From Histoplasma ohiense (Eukaryota; Ascomycota; Eurotiomycetes; Onygenales; Ajellomycetaceae), in the NCBI GenBank assembly GCA_017607445.1, contig JAEVHH010000002.1, forward strand, positions 5,796,001-5,860,000: a stretch of 64,000 nucleotides of DNA, read 5' to 3'. Under the pieces are notes generated by a model, which had not been told where the DNA came from, searched no databases, and saw only the letters and a list, made by a program, of their open reading frames with translations. Positions 21,818-32,875 of the stretch are shown piece by piece. Made by a program: the position numbers and the translations under genes. Numbering within the stretch: the stretch's first letter is position 1; each line of letters begins with the position of its first letter.

Positions 21818-23597
21818 AAATCTCAGATATATCAGTGAACTCACTATGACATGAATCAGATGGAAAAAAAGAGATCAAATTCAAATTTGAATATATCTGA
21901 AAAAGGGATACAGTCTGTGATGTCATTCCTTGCTCTTGACACATTTGATCTCTGTGTGTGAGATTCAACAGGTCATTCAGTTTAGCCTGAAGATGTTGCA
22001 TATGATAGTGAAATCAGCTGTTATTGTGTAGATCATAGTTCAGATTTGATTGATTCTTGTCATCAATAAAGCAGCTGCAGTATGATCTTCTTGCTGTTGA
22101 TTCTTTGATCTCTGCATTGCTATTTTGCTGTGGCATATCTCTGAGAAATGCAAGGCAAGATGCAACAATCCTCATCTTTTCTTCACTGATATCCACCATA
22201 ACCCCCTTGCAATTCAATGTAGATAAGCCATGCGACAACACAGTGACAGTGTTGGAAAAATTGATGCCATGAGAACCAAAGATTAGAGTAAAAATATTGT
22301 TTCTCTTTGAGCACTCAACAGCACTCAGTGCAGAAATTATATAAAAACCCATCAAGCTTCAGTACATATTCTGATATAAACCAAATCCATCAATAAATAG
22401 TTAATATGACAGGGAAATAACTTTTATATCAGAGCAAAATATGCTTTTCAAAATGTCTCATTCATGTGCAGCAATTTCCAACTCAGTCTGAATCAGTGAA
22501 GACTTGCAATATGGCCATACCTCAACAGCTTCAGTCTTGATTCTCATAACTCAGTGAAGAAAATACTGATCTTTATCCTCATATTCCACCAGTAGATTGG
22601 AATCTGATTCAAACATCATATCCATATGAACATCAAGTTGGTTCAGAATCTGAGTAATTGAGATATATTTCATCTCATCTTCCATTGTGATTAATTCAAA
22701 TGGGACAAATGATGAATTCAAGGATGGTAATCTTTGTGCTATCTGAGGAGTATAATGAATGACTTCTTGAACTTCCAGAACTATCATATGAGACCCCATC
22801 TCCATATTCAAATGTCAGCAATCACATCCAACAAAACACACTCTTTCAATATGAGATATATCATTCAACCCCGATTTGCAGTAGCATTTGAGATTCCCAC
22901 ACCAATACTGAATAAAATCAGAAGAAAAAAGAGGTTTATTTGTTGATGAATATTGCATGAAGTTGCTGAAACAATATTTGACAGAGCTCTCTCAACTGTG
23001 AGATTGTCATAACTCAGTGAGATTGTTGACAAGTTCCACCATTTCTATATGCATCTGTTGCCAGAAATTTGGGGATTTGAGAAGAGCAGATATTAATGAA
23101 ATTGGATTTTGAAAGTAGAGTGATCTTATGGAGGATACAGCAAGATTTTTCTGAGCAGAACTCAGAGTTGACATTTGCATTGATGACACTATCAGAATTG
23201 ATGTTTTCTTGACTGACAAAATTGAAAATTGTGCTCTGCATTGCTTTTTCAGAGTTGATAGACCTTTGGGGAGCAGATTTATCAGTGATGTATCCTTCAA
23301 TAAATGCAGGATTTGCAGTAGTGATTGATAGTTTTTTCAGGAAATATCCAACTCTTCAGCTCAGAGTCCCATTGTCAGAACAAATGAATTCATGTTGAAG
23401 TTACTGCATTTGTGAGCTATATCAATTGCTGGATCAGAATCAACAAATTCATTGATAGAATAGAGGACAGTAGCAGCAATATCTTCAATAGCAGTATCTT
23501 CCATAGCAATATCTTTGATGATTGGCTTGTCAGAATCTTCTTGATCATCATTTTCTGAGATATTTTTCAGAATATTCTCCTCAGTGTCTGCTTTCAA
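21813..23597 (-). pseudogene. transposase-like gene, 5' part (split by the retrotransposon)
   Basis: A long minus-strand frame reading from about 23597 (MKADTEENILKN) to the insertion point, broken mainly by TGA plus at least one TAA near 22390. Recognisable blocks are FIDGFGLY, RNNIFTLIFGSHGINF, a VMVDI...FLRDMPQQNSNAEIK segment followed by YCSCFIDD, and EFTDISEISH at the insertion site. An acidic DMPQ motif followed by a C-x-C pair and a His-rich Asp segment recalls RNase H-fold DDE transposases of the tnp2/KDZ type, but I assign this only loosely. An acidic N-terminal segment rich in Asp/Glu precedes the conserved part. The true start is unknown. Confidence 0.5.
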
Positions 23598-24989
23598 AAG
23601 TCACTCTATATGCTTGACATTATCAGCAGCATTCTCATTATATGGCTCTGCCTTTAGACAATGTTAGTTTTTATAATAATAAGACATTAAAAGTGATAAA
23701 TGTACTGGGAATAGCAATGCTTCTTCATCAGAAACATCATTGTCAGAGCTACTGTTGACAAAATCCTCTACTGTTTCTTCAAAAAGAGGGCTCTGAGGTT
23801 GGAATTCTGATTGATCATCCCCAGAATCTTGCCTAGAGGCAGATAGCAGATATCATTTTGAATTTTGATTAAACAGATGTGACATTTTGCTTTCTGATAT
23901 GATTTGTAGAAACAAGTTGCATAGTTGAAAAGATATGAATGAAGTGAGTGAGTGGTCTTTGAGATAAAATAAAGAGATGAGGTTGAATTACTGAAAAGAA
24001 ATATATCAATAAGAGCCACAATCAGCAACAATCTATATCAAATTAATATTAACAATCAAACTGTTTTCTTTATTTCAAGATTATATTTCTGCAAGCTTCT
24101 GAAACCAGTATCATCAATTGACTAGAATTACAATTGAATTTCAAAATGAATACTCTCATTGACTCTGATATGCTAGATCTTTCTGAACTTTTCCATCTGG
24201 TAGGTTTAATGAGACAATTCACTGATTTCAAAGGAAATTCAATATTAACATTTCTTAATCATAGAAGGCACACAATGGCATCAATGGGGAATACTCAACA
24301 GATGAGAAGGAATCAAACTCCTCATCAACAAGCAATCTGCTCAGAAGGCATCAGAGAACTAGACACCTCAATGTCAAAATGTATGAGAAGAAGATTCATC
24401 TGATGAAGCAATATCTGCAGCTAGAGATCAAATGGATGTATTTTCTGTTCTTCACAAAGGAAAATCTCAACCAGACAGTTGTGAAAATAATCAAAATCAA
24501 TGATAAAACATTGTATACATTCTCATTCAGCAGAACAACAATGCTGGACACAGTCAAGATCTGAAAATCAAGGTCATTAAAGAAAATGAAGACAAGTATT
24601 TAGATTTAGCAAAATAGCAACTTTTCAGCAGAATATAACAAATTCTTGATGAGAGATTATAAATCTCTGATGAGAATTCAACAGAGAATCTTAGGGAAAT
24701 CTAAACTTTTGTGATCAAGTTAGCTAACTTAATATCAATATAGAACCATGTTCAATGAGAAAAGGCAAAGAGCAGAACAAGTTCAGAGGTAATCAGCTTG
24801 CATAATTGTTATGAAGAAACAATCATCTTTGATTACTTTTGTGAGTCATTCACTGCTGAAAAGTTCTTCCTGGTTTTTTATTGAGTGCGGAGAGTGATCG
24901 ACTTTGATCAATCCTCTGAGCAAGAACAATGGTATATGAAATATAAGTTAGCATAATTCAAATTGTTCTGAAAACTAGAAACTGATTTC
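23598..24989. other. decayed AT-rich interior sequence
   Basis: Frames of 60-90 codons occur on both strands (for example 24134-24403 on plus and 23768-24031 on minus), but none shows a domain. The region likely holds the start of the minus-strand transposase-like gene and its promoter, facing a decayed plus-strand gene. Confidence 0.4.
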
Positions 24990-25290
24990 AAAAACAGAGA
25001 TATATGCCAATCTGACAACTCAGATCAAAATGTTCAATGATGCTGAAACAAATGAAAATTCTGCTGCAGTCATAATGCAATGGCAAAATATTCTGACATT
25101 TTGAGATCTGATGAGTGATGTTCTCAAATATTGAGAAATTGCCAGAGATGACTTTGCAGAGGTGATTCAGAATACTCTGACAGTCAAAAAAAGATGTGCA
25201 GTGGAAGATGCATGGGAGGAGGTGCAGAAAAAGATCAAATTTTCAGAGACACTTTCAGCAAAAGACAGATGATGTAGAGATTTCCAATGC
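24990..25290 (+). pseudogene. unidentified decayed plus-strand coding remnant
   Basis: From about 25005 a plus frame reads roughly 95 codons (starting near EIYANLTTQ and including ARDDFAEVIQNTL and AVEDAWEEVQKK). It is interrupted only by TGA codons, the same pattern as the neighbouring elements, so it was probably coding. I recognise no family. Upstream the frame is lost. Confidence 0.35.
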
Positions 25291-25935
25291 AATCTATTTC
25301 TATTTCAATATATTTAGTTTTCTATGCATTTTATATATATAAATTAGTTAATATATACTTTATCATATATCATTAGAATACATCTGTCTTGATATTTGCT
25401 GATGAAAGTTGTCATATCATCTATCTTGCATTTGGTTATAGTTATAGCTGCAGCAGAATCACTGATTTCACTATGTCAGAAAATCTTCTTATTCATCTGA
25501 AATTCTGTAGATATATTTCTGACAGTGTGTTGAACACTTGTTTCTGATTAATCAAAATGATTTTGTATTCAAAATAGCTGTAATTCATTCAGTGATAGCC
25601 TGTGCAGAAAGTATTTGTTGCAAAAATAAGATGTAGATGAAATCTGTCAGATTCACTGATTGTACTCAGAGATGAAGTATGAAAGCAATCACTCTGTTGC
25701 ATAGCAATACAAAGGGGAATCAATAACATGAATAAAGAAATAATTTGTCATCTTCTTTTTCTTTCATTCTTTCTTTCTTCTTCATGCAACAATATCACAC
25801 TGTGAAGATCATTCCCTGCTCATCCTGCCCACTCTGCCCTCTCTCATCTACAGTATAATTAGTAGTATTCTGCCAGTTGTAATAGAAAGCAAGTTCTAAT
25901 ATAAGATACCTTGTCCACACAGTATAGCAAGAACA
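25291..25935. other. AT-rich interior spacer
   Basis: Contains TA-rich sequence (25325-25380) and no frame I can support. It probably includes the promoter of the cysteine-cluster gene to the right. Confidence 0.4.
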
Positions 25936-25950
25936 TTGATGATTCACACA

Positions 25951-26012
25951 CCAGCAGCAACAACAACAACAACAACAGCAGCAGCAGCAGCAACAACAAC
26001 AACAACAACAAT

Positions 26013-26046
<34 letters not shown>

Positions 26047-26055
26047 GCAACAGCA
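25951..26055. repeat. CAA/CAG trinucleotide microsatellite
   Basis: About 105 bases of mixed (CAA)n and (CAG)n immediately upstream of, and in frame with, the ATG at 26059. It gives poly-Thr/Ala on plus and poly-Cys or poly-Leu frames on minus, which are artefacts. Confidence 0.9.
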
Positions 26056-26058
26056 AAA

Positions 26059-27006
26059 ATGATCAGTGACACCTTCAAGCATACACATACAGCCACTGCA
26101 AAAGCTCAGAAGAAAGAGACAAATATCTCAATGAAGCAGCCTGGCAAAAAGACAATGTGTGAGCACTGCATTGAGTGGATTTTCCCCCATCATCTCAATG
26201 CTGCTTGTGACAAGATTGAGGGAAGTTCAAAGCCTTGTACAAATTGCAACCATGACAAAAAGGAATGCACAATTCCCTCTGAAGAATTAAAAGAGTATGT
26301 TGACAAGCTGATTCAAATCCACAATTTTTATGTTACTTTGTTGAATGATTTCAAGAAATCAATCAAGAGATCAATGCTGGAGGCAGTGAAGAATCTGATC
26401 AAACAAATCAAGAAGGCTAGAGCACACTGTCAGGAAATGAAGAGTGTGACTGTTGCAATCAAGACACTGAATACAACCATCAGCATTGCTGAAAAGGCCA
26501 GAATTGAGATGCAAAAAGCTATGATGAATATTGAACAGATCAAATTGACAATTGAGCAGAAGAAAATAGTGATTGAAAAGTTCAAATTGACAGTTGAGCA
26601 GAAGAAATTGATGATTGAAAAGTTTAGATTGACAGTTCAGCATGAAATTCTGATGACAGTCAATCATCATATGAAAGATCAGAACTGAGCAATAGTGTGT
26701 CTGACAGACACAACAAATCAGATGAATCAAAATGTCTTCAATATTGTGGCAAAGATGTGTGAAATTTTGAATCAGATGAGGATGTTCTTCAATGCTTGAC
26801 AGAACACTGATGAGAATGAGAAGTCTGATAATATTGACAATGTCAATAATTCTCTTCTCTCTGTTCTCTTCATCTCTTCTGCTGTCTCTGCTGCTGCTGC
26901 TGCTGCTGCTGTCACTGTCACTGCTACTTCTGCTAGTTCTCTCTATCTTCCCTCTGAGATTCTGATGACCAGCCCTGGTTTGGATGTTTTCTGTGATGAA
27001 AAAAAT
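26059..27006 (+). pseudogene. cysteine-cluster plus coiled-coil protein gene carried by the element
   Basis: From the ATG at 26059 there are 209 open codons up to TGA at 26686. The same frame then continues past a second TGA (26797) to 27006, where GTAAGT could be a splice donor. Both stops sit in a frame that otherwise stays coding-like, as expected if CGA became TGA. The N-terminal third has a Cys pattern C-E-H-C, then a lone Cys, then C-T-N-C-x6-C, reminiscent of a Zn2Cys6-like or knuckle zinc site. The rest is a long amphipathic helix with a 14-residue repeat (IEQKK-IVIEKFKLT type, about three copies). From memory such proteins recur in Onygenales repeats. The function is unknown; DNA or RNA binding by an element-encoded accessory protein is a guess. 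Confidence 0.5.
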
Positions 27007-27071
27007 GTAAGTTAGAATTGGTGAAATGCTTCCCATATTTATGTATGCAGAAGTTGACAATGATGATATAG

Positions 27072-27275
27072 ATGAGTAAACAAACTGTCTGTGAACATTC
27101 AGAAATCTTCCAGTCTAAACATCATATTGACTCTACTCTCCCTCCTGAGAAAACTCCAATCAGAATCCCCAAGTTCGCTGACATTGACAAGGACAAGGAC
27201 ATGCAGGTGGCAGAGAATGATGAGAAAGAACAGAAAATGATGCAGAAAATCTGCAAGAAATTGAGTTACCACTAG
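27072..27275 (+). other. small open frame downstream of the cysteine-cluster gene
   Basis: 67 codons opening MSKQTVCEHS, with an acidic Lys/Asp/Glu-rich tail. The CEH triplet recalls the start of the cysteine cluster at 26155, so it might be a diverged duplicate or a downstream exon. It could equally be chance. Confidence 0.25.
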
Positions 27276-27423
27276 AGATTGTTGATACCAGTGAAGGAGA
27301 CATTTTTTTAAGTTAGTAGTTAGAGAGATAGAAATTGGTGACATTGTCAATACAATGATGATTTTTTCCTGTTCATAACTTGTTTACAATGATTCCACAG
27401 TGATTCCACCATTATATTAAGAT

Positions 27424-27506
27424 TTACGGTTCAGCGACGGTGTCGCCGGTTGGCACGGCGGAACAACCATAATCCGGTCGTATATTAAGTCTACGTTCTT
27501 CCGGTA
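27424..27506 (-). repeat. right inverted terminus of the composite element
   Basis: Reverse complement of the left terminus over the outer 16 bp. Further in, the similarity is patchy (shared GTTCC-CCGT and GCCGG blocks). It is CpG-rich, while the sequence just left of it has almost none. Confidence 0.65.
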
Positions 27507-28048
27507 TGGTTTCCTGGAATCAGGCCCCGGGGATGATGACGACGTGCTGTGACGTATGCATCTTTTGGGCTGCGTTGTGCGTTGTATATAGATGGCGATG
27601 GCTGTGCGACGTCGGCTGCTGTATTATACATCATCTATCCGTATGGAGGGGGGGATATTTGTATAGGTAGAACCATATTATTACCATTCCTTCTTGTGGT
27701 GTATATATCTACATACACATATATATGTTGATTCATCTAAGATGGACAAGAGACATCGCTTCTGCCGGAGAAAGGGGTAGTTCTCGAGGAAATATGGAAT
27801 ATGGAAAATGGAAATCAGGAGTGTCAGGAGTGTTGCTACAGAGATATATATGTATATAGATAATTCATATAATTCATCCCGCCTACCTGACTCCCCCTTC
27901 ATCCTCATCACAAAAGTCACATAGGGTATGAACCCCACGCCGGGGCATAGCCAAAGTAAGCACAACCATTAGAACCCCCCTTAGTACCCCCCTTAGTACC
28001 CCCCCCCCCCCAAAAAAAGTCATCATCGGCCATCATCTCATCCTCTCA
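27507..28048. other. intergenic region right of the element
   Basis: Normal base composition resumes. It contains a CCCCCCTTAGTAC direct repeat near 27978-28005 and the 3' region of the AhpD-like gene. No gene is supported. Confidence 0.5.
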
Positions 28049-28737
28049 TCACCATGAGCCCGCTTTCTCCAGGAAGCGGAACTCCCCTTGCCCTTTCCCC
28101 TCGCCCTCGCCCTCGCGCACGCGCTCCAGGAACGAAACAAGCCCCAGCTGGCCCGCGAGCCGCCGCACGAGCTCCACCGCCCCGCGCATCTCCGCTCCCG
28201 TGACCCCGAGATTCCTGCAGCCGAAGAAATGCCTATTTGTTTTGCATAAACCCCAGCAAAGCGAGCGTCAGTTTATATATTTATATATATATATATATAT
28301 ATATAGACTCCAAAAAAAAAAAAATAAAAAATAAACCCACCCCTTCGCCTGCGCCCCCACCCCATCCGCCAAACAGCACACAAACTCCAGCAGCACCGTC
28401 TCGCGCCCGTCCAGGATCCGCGTCTCGGCCATCAGCTCGCCGTAGATGCTCGACACCGCGAAGTAGCTCAGGTCGCCCGCCGAGCTCGCGCTCATCGACG
28501 CCAGCACCCGCTCCGCGTGCTTCGCGTAGATCTGCCTGAAGAAACGCTTGCCGCGCGCGTAGCGCGCTTCGGCGCTGGGGAAGGTCGAGAGCGTGCGGAG
28601 CGGTTTGTCGGAGTGCAGGGTGCTGAGGACGGCGGGTCCCGTGGCCGGGCTGGTGGAGAGGGAGGTTTGGAGGGCGAGGAGGGCGTTGATGCACTGTGTG
28701 TGTGAGTTGAGTGTGAGTGTGAGTGTGAGTGTGAGGG

Positions 28738-28768
<31 letters not shown>

Positions 28769-29804
28769 CAACAAAACTTACACGGGGAAACCCAACCAGC
28801 ACACTCGCTTTCAAGCAGCTCTCCCGTATTCGCCTGGCAATGCGGAGCTGTCTGTCCTGCGCATCAATGCCACCAACTTGACCTTGATCCGCGCAGCGTT
28901 GGCTGATATACTTCCACAGCTCGCCGACAGCCGCCTCCTTGTGGAACGCTAGCAGTGAAGCGGTCGCGACGACGTACCAGAGGGAATCTACACCGGTGAC
29001 GCTCTGGTCGGGCATAGCCGCGGAGAGGCGGTCGAAGTCAATGTGAGTGGAATTACGTGGTGTAGCATCAGGTTCTCGGCTCGTTTTGTCATTAGCAGTG
29101 GTGTGATTTGTGTGATATGGTGAAGTTTGAGACGAGGACGAGGACGAGGACGACGGCGATGGCGATGGCGATGGCGACGGTGATGATGCGGGGGCCGAGG
29201 AGGAAGCGAAAATGGCTGCTGACGTTGAGTATGATCTCCTGAGAGGTGCCGCAACATCTTGCCCTGACCTAGACGACAGGAGAGGAGGAGGAGGAGGGTG
29301 GCGAGTGTTGCCTCCTGGTACCCTCGCTAATGGTGATTCCGATCTCGCTATTCTCCGCCTCTCTGGCTCCGTACCGATACACAGTCCATCCGCAGCATCT
29401 CTCTGCCCCCTCGATCGCTCTTGAGCGGATGAACGGCTTGTGGCGCATTTCCGGTACAGCGCCACAAGTCTCCGCAGATATTCGGGCATACCGAACTCCT
29501 CCCGAGGAGTGTGCATACAACTATTTGTATGTATTACCTCCCCTGATCTCCTCTTTCTTACTCGTGGTCCGCCGATCTTGGTGGTGTTGTTGGTATCACT
29601 CTCGCTGGAAATAGGAGCAATAATAGCTCCTCTTCCCATCGTCGCAACTTCAGCAGCAGTTACACCGCTGTAGGGCCGTGCTGACGTATAAATAAGCCCA
29701 GGTACAGGCGGAAGCACATACGCATGTAGATATGAATGTACAGGTGTCCCAGGCGCAACAGGCCTAGTAGTGGACACAGCTTTCACAAGAATAGCGCCAG
29801 TCCG

Positions 29805-29839
<35 letters not shown>

Positions 29840-29930
29840 GCGACAAAAGCCTTCCTCCTGCGGCCGGAGACGAAGAAGTCCGAACGAGAGGGGAGGGAAG
29901 CATCACAGAACAGGGCGGGCAATAAAACAT
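28049..29930 (-). CDS. AhpD-like (carboxymuconolactone decarboxylase-fold) protein, probably mitochondrial
   Basis: 555 residues from three exons (28782-29930, 28341-28693, 28049-28214). Both introns hold TG/AT microsatellites, and the junctions FPR/CINALLALQ and AKG/NLGVTG restore the frame. The N-terminus is Ser/Arg-rich and free of acidic residues, like a mitochondrial presequence, then a long disordered Ser/Pro/Arg region of about 300 residues. The conserved helical part starts near DSLWYVVATASLLAFHKEAAVG and runs through RIRESCLKASVLVGFP to the end, which I match to fungal AhpD-like proteins. I do not see the CxxC pair of bacterial AhpD, so peroxidase activity is doubtful. A start nine codons later (MLPSP) is also possible. 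Confidence 0.65.
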
Positions 29931-30807
29931 ATGCCGGCCGTATGTATGGTTTTTAAAATAGCGATTGTTGTCTGAAAAAAAAAAAATAAATAAATAATAA
30001 AAAAATAAAAAATAAATTATCCGGCAGGTTCCCGAGTTCTGCCAGCCCAATATCCCTTAGGGAGATCCAAATAATCGGGGCGTGTGCGCAGTATCGCCAA
30101 CAACTATCACATACACCCGCCGCAAAGAGACACCTCGGACTGACTGGAGAAAATTGTCAATTGAGACGGTTGGATGGAGGATGGATTGGAGACGGGACAC
30201 GAAGCAAAGAGCGGAAAAAAAAAAAAAAACCGTCTTTGAGTATTGCTGTCGCATGCGGAAACGGCGGAGGAGTATATGCAAAAAGACCAAGCAGTAAGTT
30301 TTAACTAGTTCACCATATCATCATCCCAACATCGAGGATAATGTATGCTGCAAGACAAACCGAGCAAACACGCCAAGCAGAGCTCGGCTGATCGGGGAGC
30401 GCTGAGCCGAGGCCGAACGGACGGGGAATACAGCGTATGCGTGAGACGTTGGTATTGCTGTTGTTGGGATCGCAGCAGGTGTTCTCGGGGTAATTGCTAT
30501 TTGTGTATTGCTTCGGTTATGGCCAAAGTGAGGAAGATGGGAATGGGATACGGGAATATGGATATTGGTTGCCAATCCAATTGATGTTGGAACTAGGTAA
30601 GGTTTGAGAATATGGTGAAGTCACGGGATAAAAAGCTCTCTAAACCGATGATAATGGATATATAAGAGTATCAGAGGAAAAAAGAAAAACAAGAAATAAA
30701 AAAAAAAGAAGAAGAGAACAGATTCTAATGAGAAAACAAAGCCTTATACGAAAAAAGGAGGAAGGAAGAAAGAAGGCACTAAAATAAAATCTATCCTGAT
30801 CTCATCA
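29931..30807. other. intergenic region
   Basis: Promoter of the AhpD-like gene and 3' region of the acyl-CoA synthetase gene. Open frames up to 84 codons on both strands have no features. Confidence 0.45.
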
Positions 30808-32302
30808 TCATGCTTTATCTGGCCAGTAGGTCTTTATGATGTCCCTCTTATTCACCTTCCCCATTGCGTTCCGCTCGATATTATCCACGAGTTTCAACAC
30901 GGTAGGCACCTTGTATGAGGCCATTTCTTCCCTCAGTCGAATACGTAGGGAGCTGAGTTCGAGCGCAGGAGTCTGGCCAATGGAAAGTGAAAAATTAGTC
31001 GGCTTAGCATCAATCATCCAATTATACGCCCAGGGTGTGAAGAGGGGAGGAGTATGTAAGTAAGGAAGTAGGAAAGAAAAAAAAAAGAAAGAGAGAAAGA
31101 AAAGGACATACACCAGACCTCTGCTTAACCACAGCCGCCACCCGCTGACCCCATTCCTCATCCGCAAGCCCGACAACCACGACCTCCTGAATCTCGTCCA
31201 ATGCCAGCATCTTCCTTTCCACTTCTAGCGCCGAGATCTTGTAGCCACCAGACTTGATCAGATCAACTGACGCCCGTCCCTGGATATAATACGCCCCGTT
31301 CGAATCCCGCTTAGCAACATCGCCCGTCTTAAACCACCCATCCGCGGTAAACTCCTTCGCAGTAGCTTCCGGCCGTCTCCAATATTCCAGAAACACATTA
31401 TCCCCTTTCACCTCAATCATGCCCGCCTCCTCCGTCTCCACCGCAACCACCTGCCCGGTTTCCTTATTGGTGAGCCGAACCTGCACGCCCGGCAGCGGCC
31501 ACCCAACGCTGCCGTCAATTCTCGTCTTGATATCTAGCCCACAGCTAATCCCCATGCCGATCTCCGTCATGCCATACCGCTCCAGCAGCACCTGGCCCGT
31601 AATCTCCGCGAATTTCGTCTTGATGGGCGTGGGCAGGGCCGCCGAGCCACTGACAACCAGACGCAGGGCCTTCGTGCCCCTCCGTGCATCCGGCTCCAGT
31701 TCCGTCGACCGGATGTGCGCATCGAAGTAGTCCACGAGCCGCGAGTAGACGGTCGGCACGGCGAAGAACATCGTCGACGAGCCCCGATCGCACCACCGCC
31801 TCCAGACCACGGCGGGATCGAACTTGGGGTGCATTTCCACTGTCGCGCCGGCGAGGAGCGTGGCCGTGAGCCCGTTGATGATCCCATGCACATGGTGCAA
31901 GGGGAGCACATGGATGAGGTGGTCTGCCGGGGTATATTCCCAGGCCTTGGCTAGGCACTCCGATTGGAATGTTATGTTCTTGTGGGTTGTGACGCAGCCT
32001 TTGGGGTTCGAGGTTGTTCCGGACGTATATATCATCAATGCGCGCCTGGATTGGGGGAGGGAAGTGTGGAACGGTGGTAAGGGCACTGGAGATTTCGTGC
32101 TGGCGACGAGAGGGATTAGATCAAAAAAGGGAATATCGGGACAAGCTTCTCGAATGGCAGGTTTCATATGGCTGAATGAGGGATGGAGGATGATCAACGA
32201 AGGATCCGAATCGGTAATGGTATATATGATTTCTTTCGTCGGATGGGTGGTGCCTGTTATGGTTAAACCGGTTAGCTTTTACAACGAGTAAGAAGTAAAA
32301 AG

Positions 32303-32365
<63 letters not shown>

Positions 32366-32851
32366 AACAATTGAATATCTCCTACACAATGGCACGCATA
32401 CTCCGCCGGTAGCCCATACAGCCCACTGACAAACAACATAGTCGTATCCCGCAGGTGTCAAAAACGCAATGCGTCGCTCCTCCAAATCCCCCGCCAGTTC
32501 CAGCTCCAGCTTCAAGGACCCCAGAATCTGCATCTTAAGGCACGAAACGTCCGCCAGGAGCTGGGCATAGGTGAAGCTTTGGCCCTTGGCTGTGTCAATG
32601 ATTGCGAGTTTGCCGACATCTTTCTGAGCGTGGTTCCGCGCAGCTAGTAGGAGAGGAAGCGAAGGAATTGAGGTCGATTTGTCGCTGTTATTGTTGTTGT
32701 TGTTCTTATTAGTATTACTATTACCAGATTGTTGCCATCGATTCCGTATGAATTGGAATGTGAAATATGGAATCGAGAGTGCCGCGGCCGTCCAGAGAGT
32801 AATGAGAGCCCAGTTATGTTGACGGTCCCTTGAGGGACTAACCAAGGACAT
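30808..32851 (-). CDS. ACSF3-like AMP-forming acyl-CoA synthetase (malonyl-CoA synthetase class)
   Basis: Forms an acyl-adenylate and then an acyl-CoA from a free acid, ATP and CoA. The three-exon model (32386-32851, 31112-32253, 30808-30972) gives 590 residues with frame kept. ANL motifs are clear: YTSGTTSNPKG (A3, P-loop), LPLHHVHG (A4), RYGMTEIGMG (A5), DGWFKTGDVAK (A7), KSGGYKISALEVE (A8) and MGKVNK with the late catalytic Lys (A10). The MTEIGMG context and length fit the ACSF3 group, whose known member makes malonyl- or methylmalonyl-CoA in mitochondria. Here the N-terminus instead has a hydrophobic segment (LITLWTAAALSIPYFTFQF), so a membrane anchor is possible. The first intron contains a run of 62 A. 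An ATG eight codons upstream (32875) is an alternative start. Confidence 0.85.
32303..32364. repeat. poly-A run of 62 bases in an intron
   Basis: An uninterrupted A run on the plus strand (T on the transcript strand) inside the 132-bp first intron of the acyl-CoA synthetase gene (32254-32385). It makes up about half of the intron, and read as T it lies upstream of the acceptor like an oversized polypyrimidine tract. Confidence 0.95.
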
Positions 32852-32875
32852 TCTCGCCGTGGCTGTCGCTCTCAC

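Larger units (their letters stand above)
13738..27506. mobile_element. composite AT-rich element with inverted termini and a nested retrotransposon
   Basis: The ends share the same 16 bp in inverted orientation, TACCGGAAGAACGTAG at 13738-13753 and its reverse complement at 27491-27506, followed inward by weaker similarity over roughly 80 bp. The edges of the AT-rich, CpG-poor tract lie just inside these termini. The interior holds a broken transposase-like gene on the minus strand, a 6.2-kb LTR retrotransposon inserted in it, and a plus-strand gene for a cysteine-cluster protein near the right end. Without the retrotransposon and one target-site copy the element would be about 7.5 kb. A TA dinucleotide closes each end, so it may be part of the inverted repeat or a 2-bp duplication; no longer duplication is visible. 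The superfamily is not assigned. Confidence 0.65.

Noticed and set aside
25795..26088. Minus-strand frames of poly-Cys or poly-Leu
   Set aside because: They are translations of the CAA/CAG microsatellite on the other strand.
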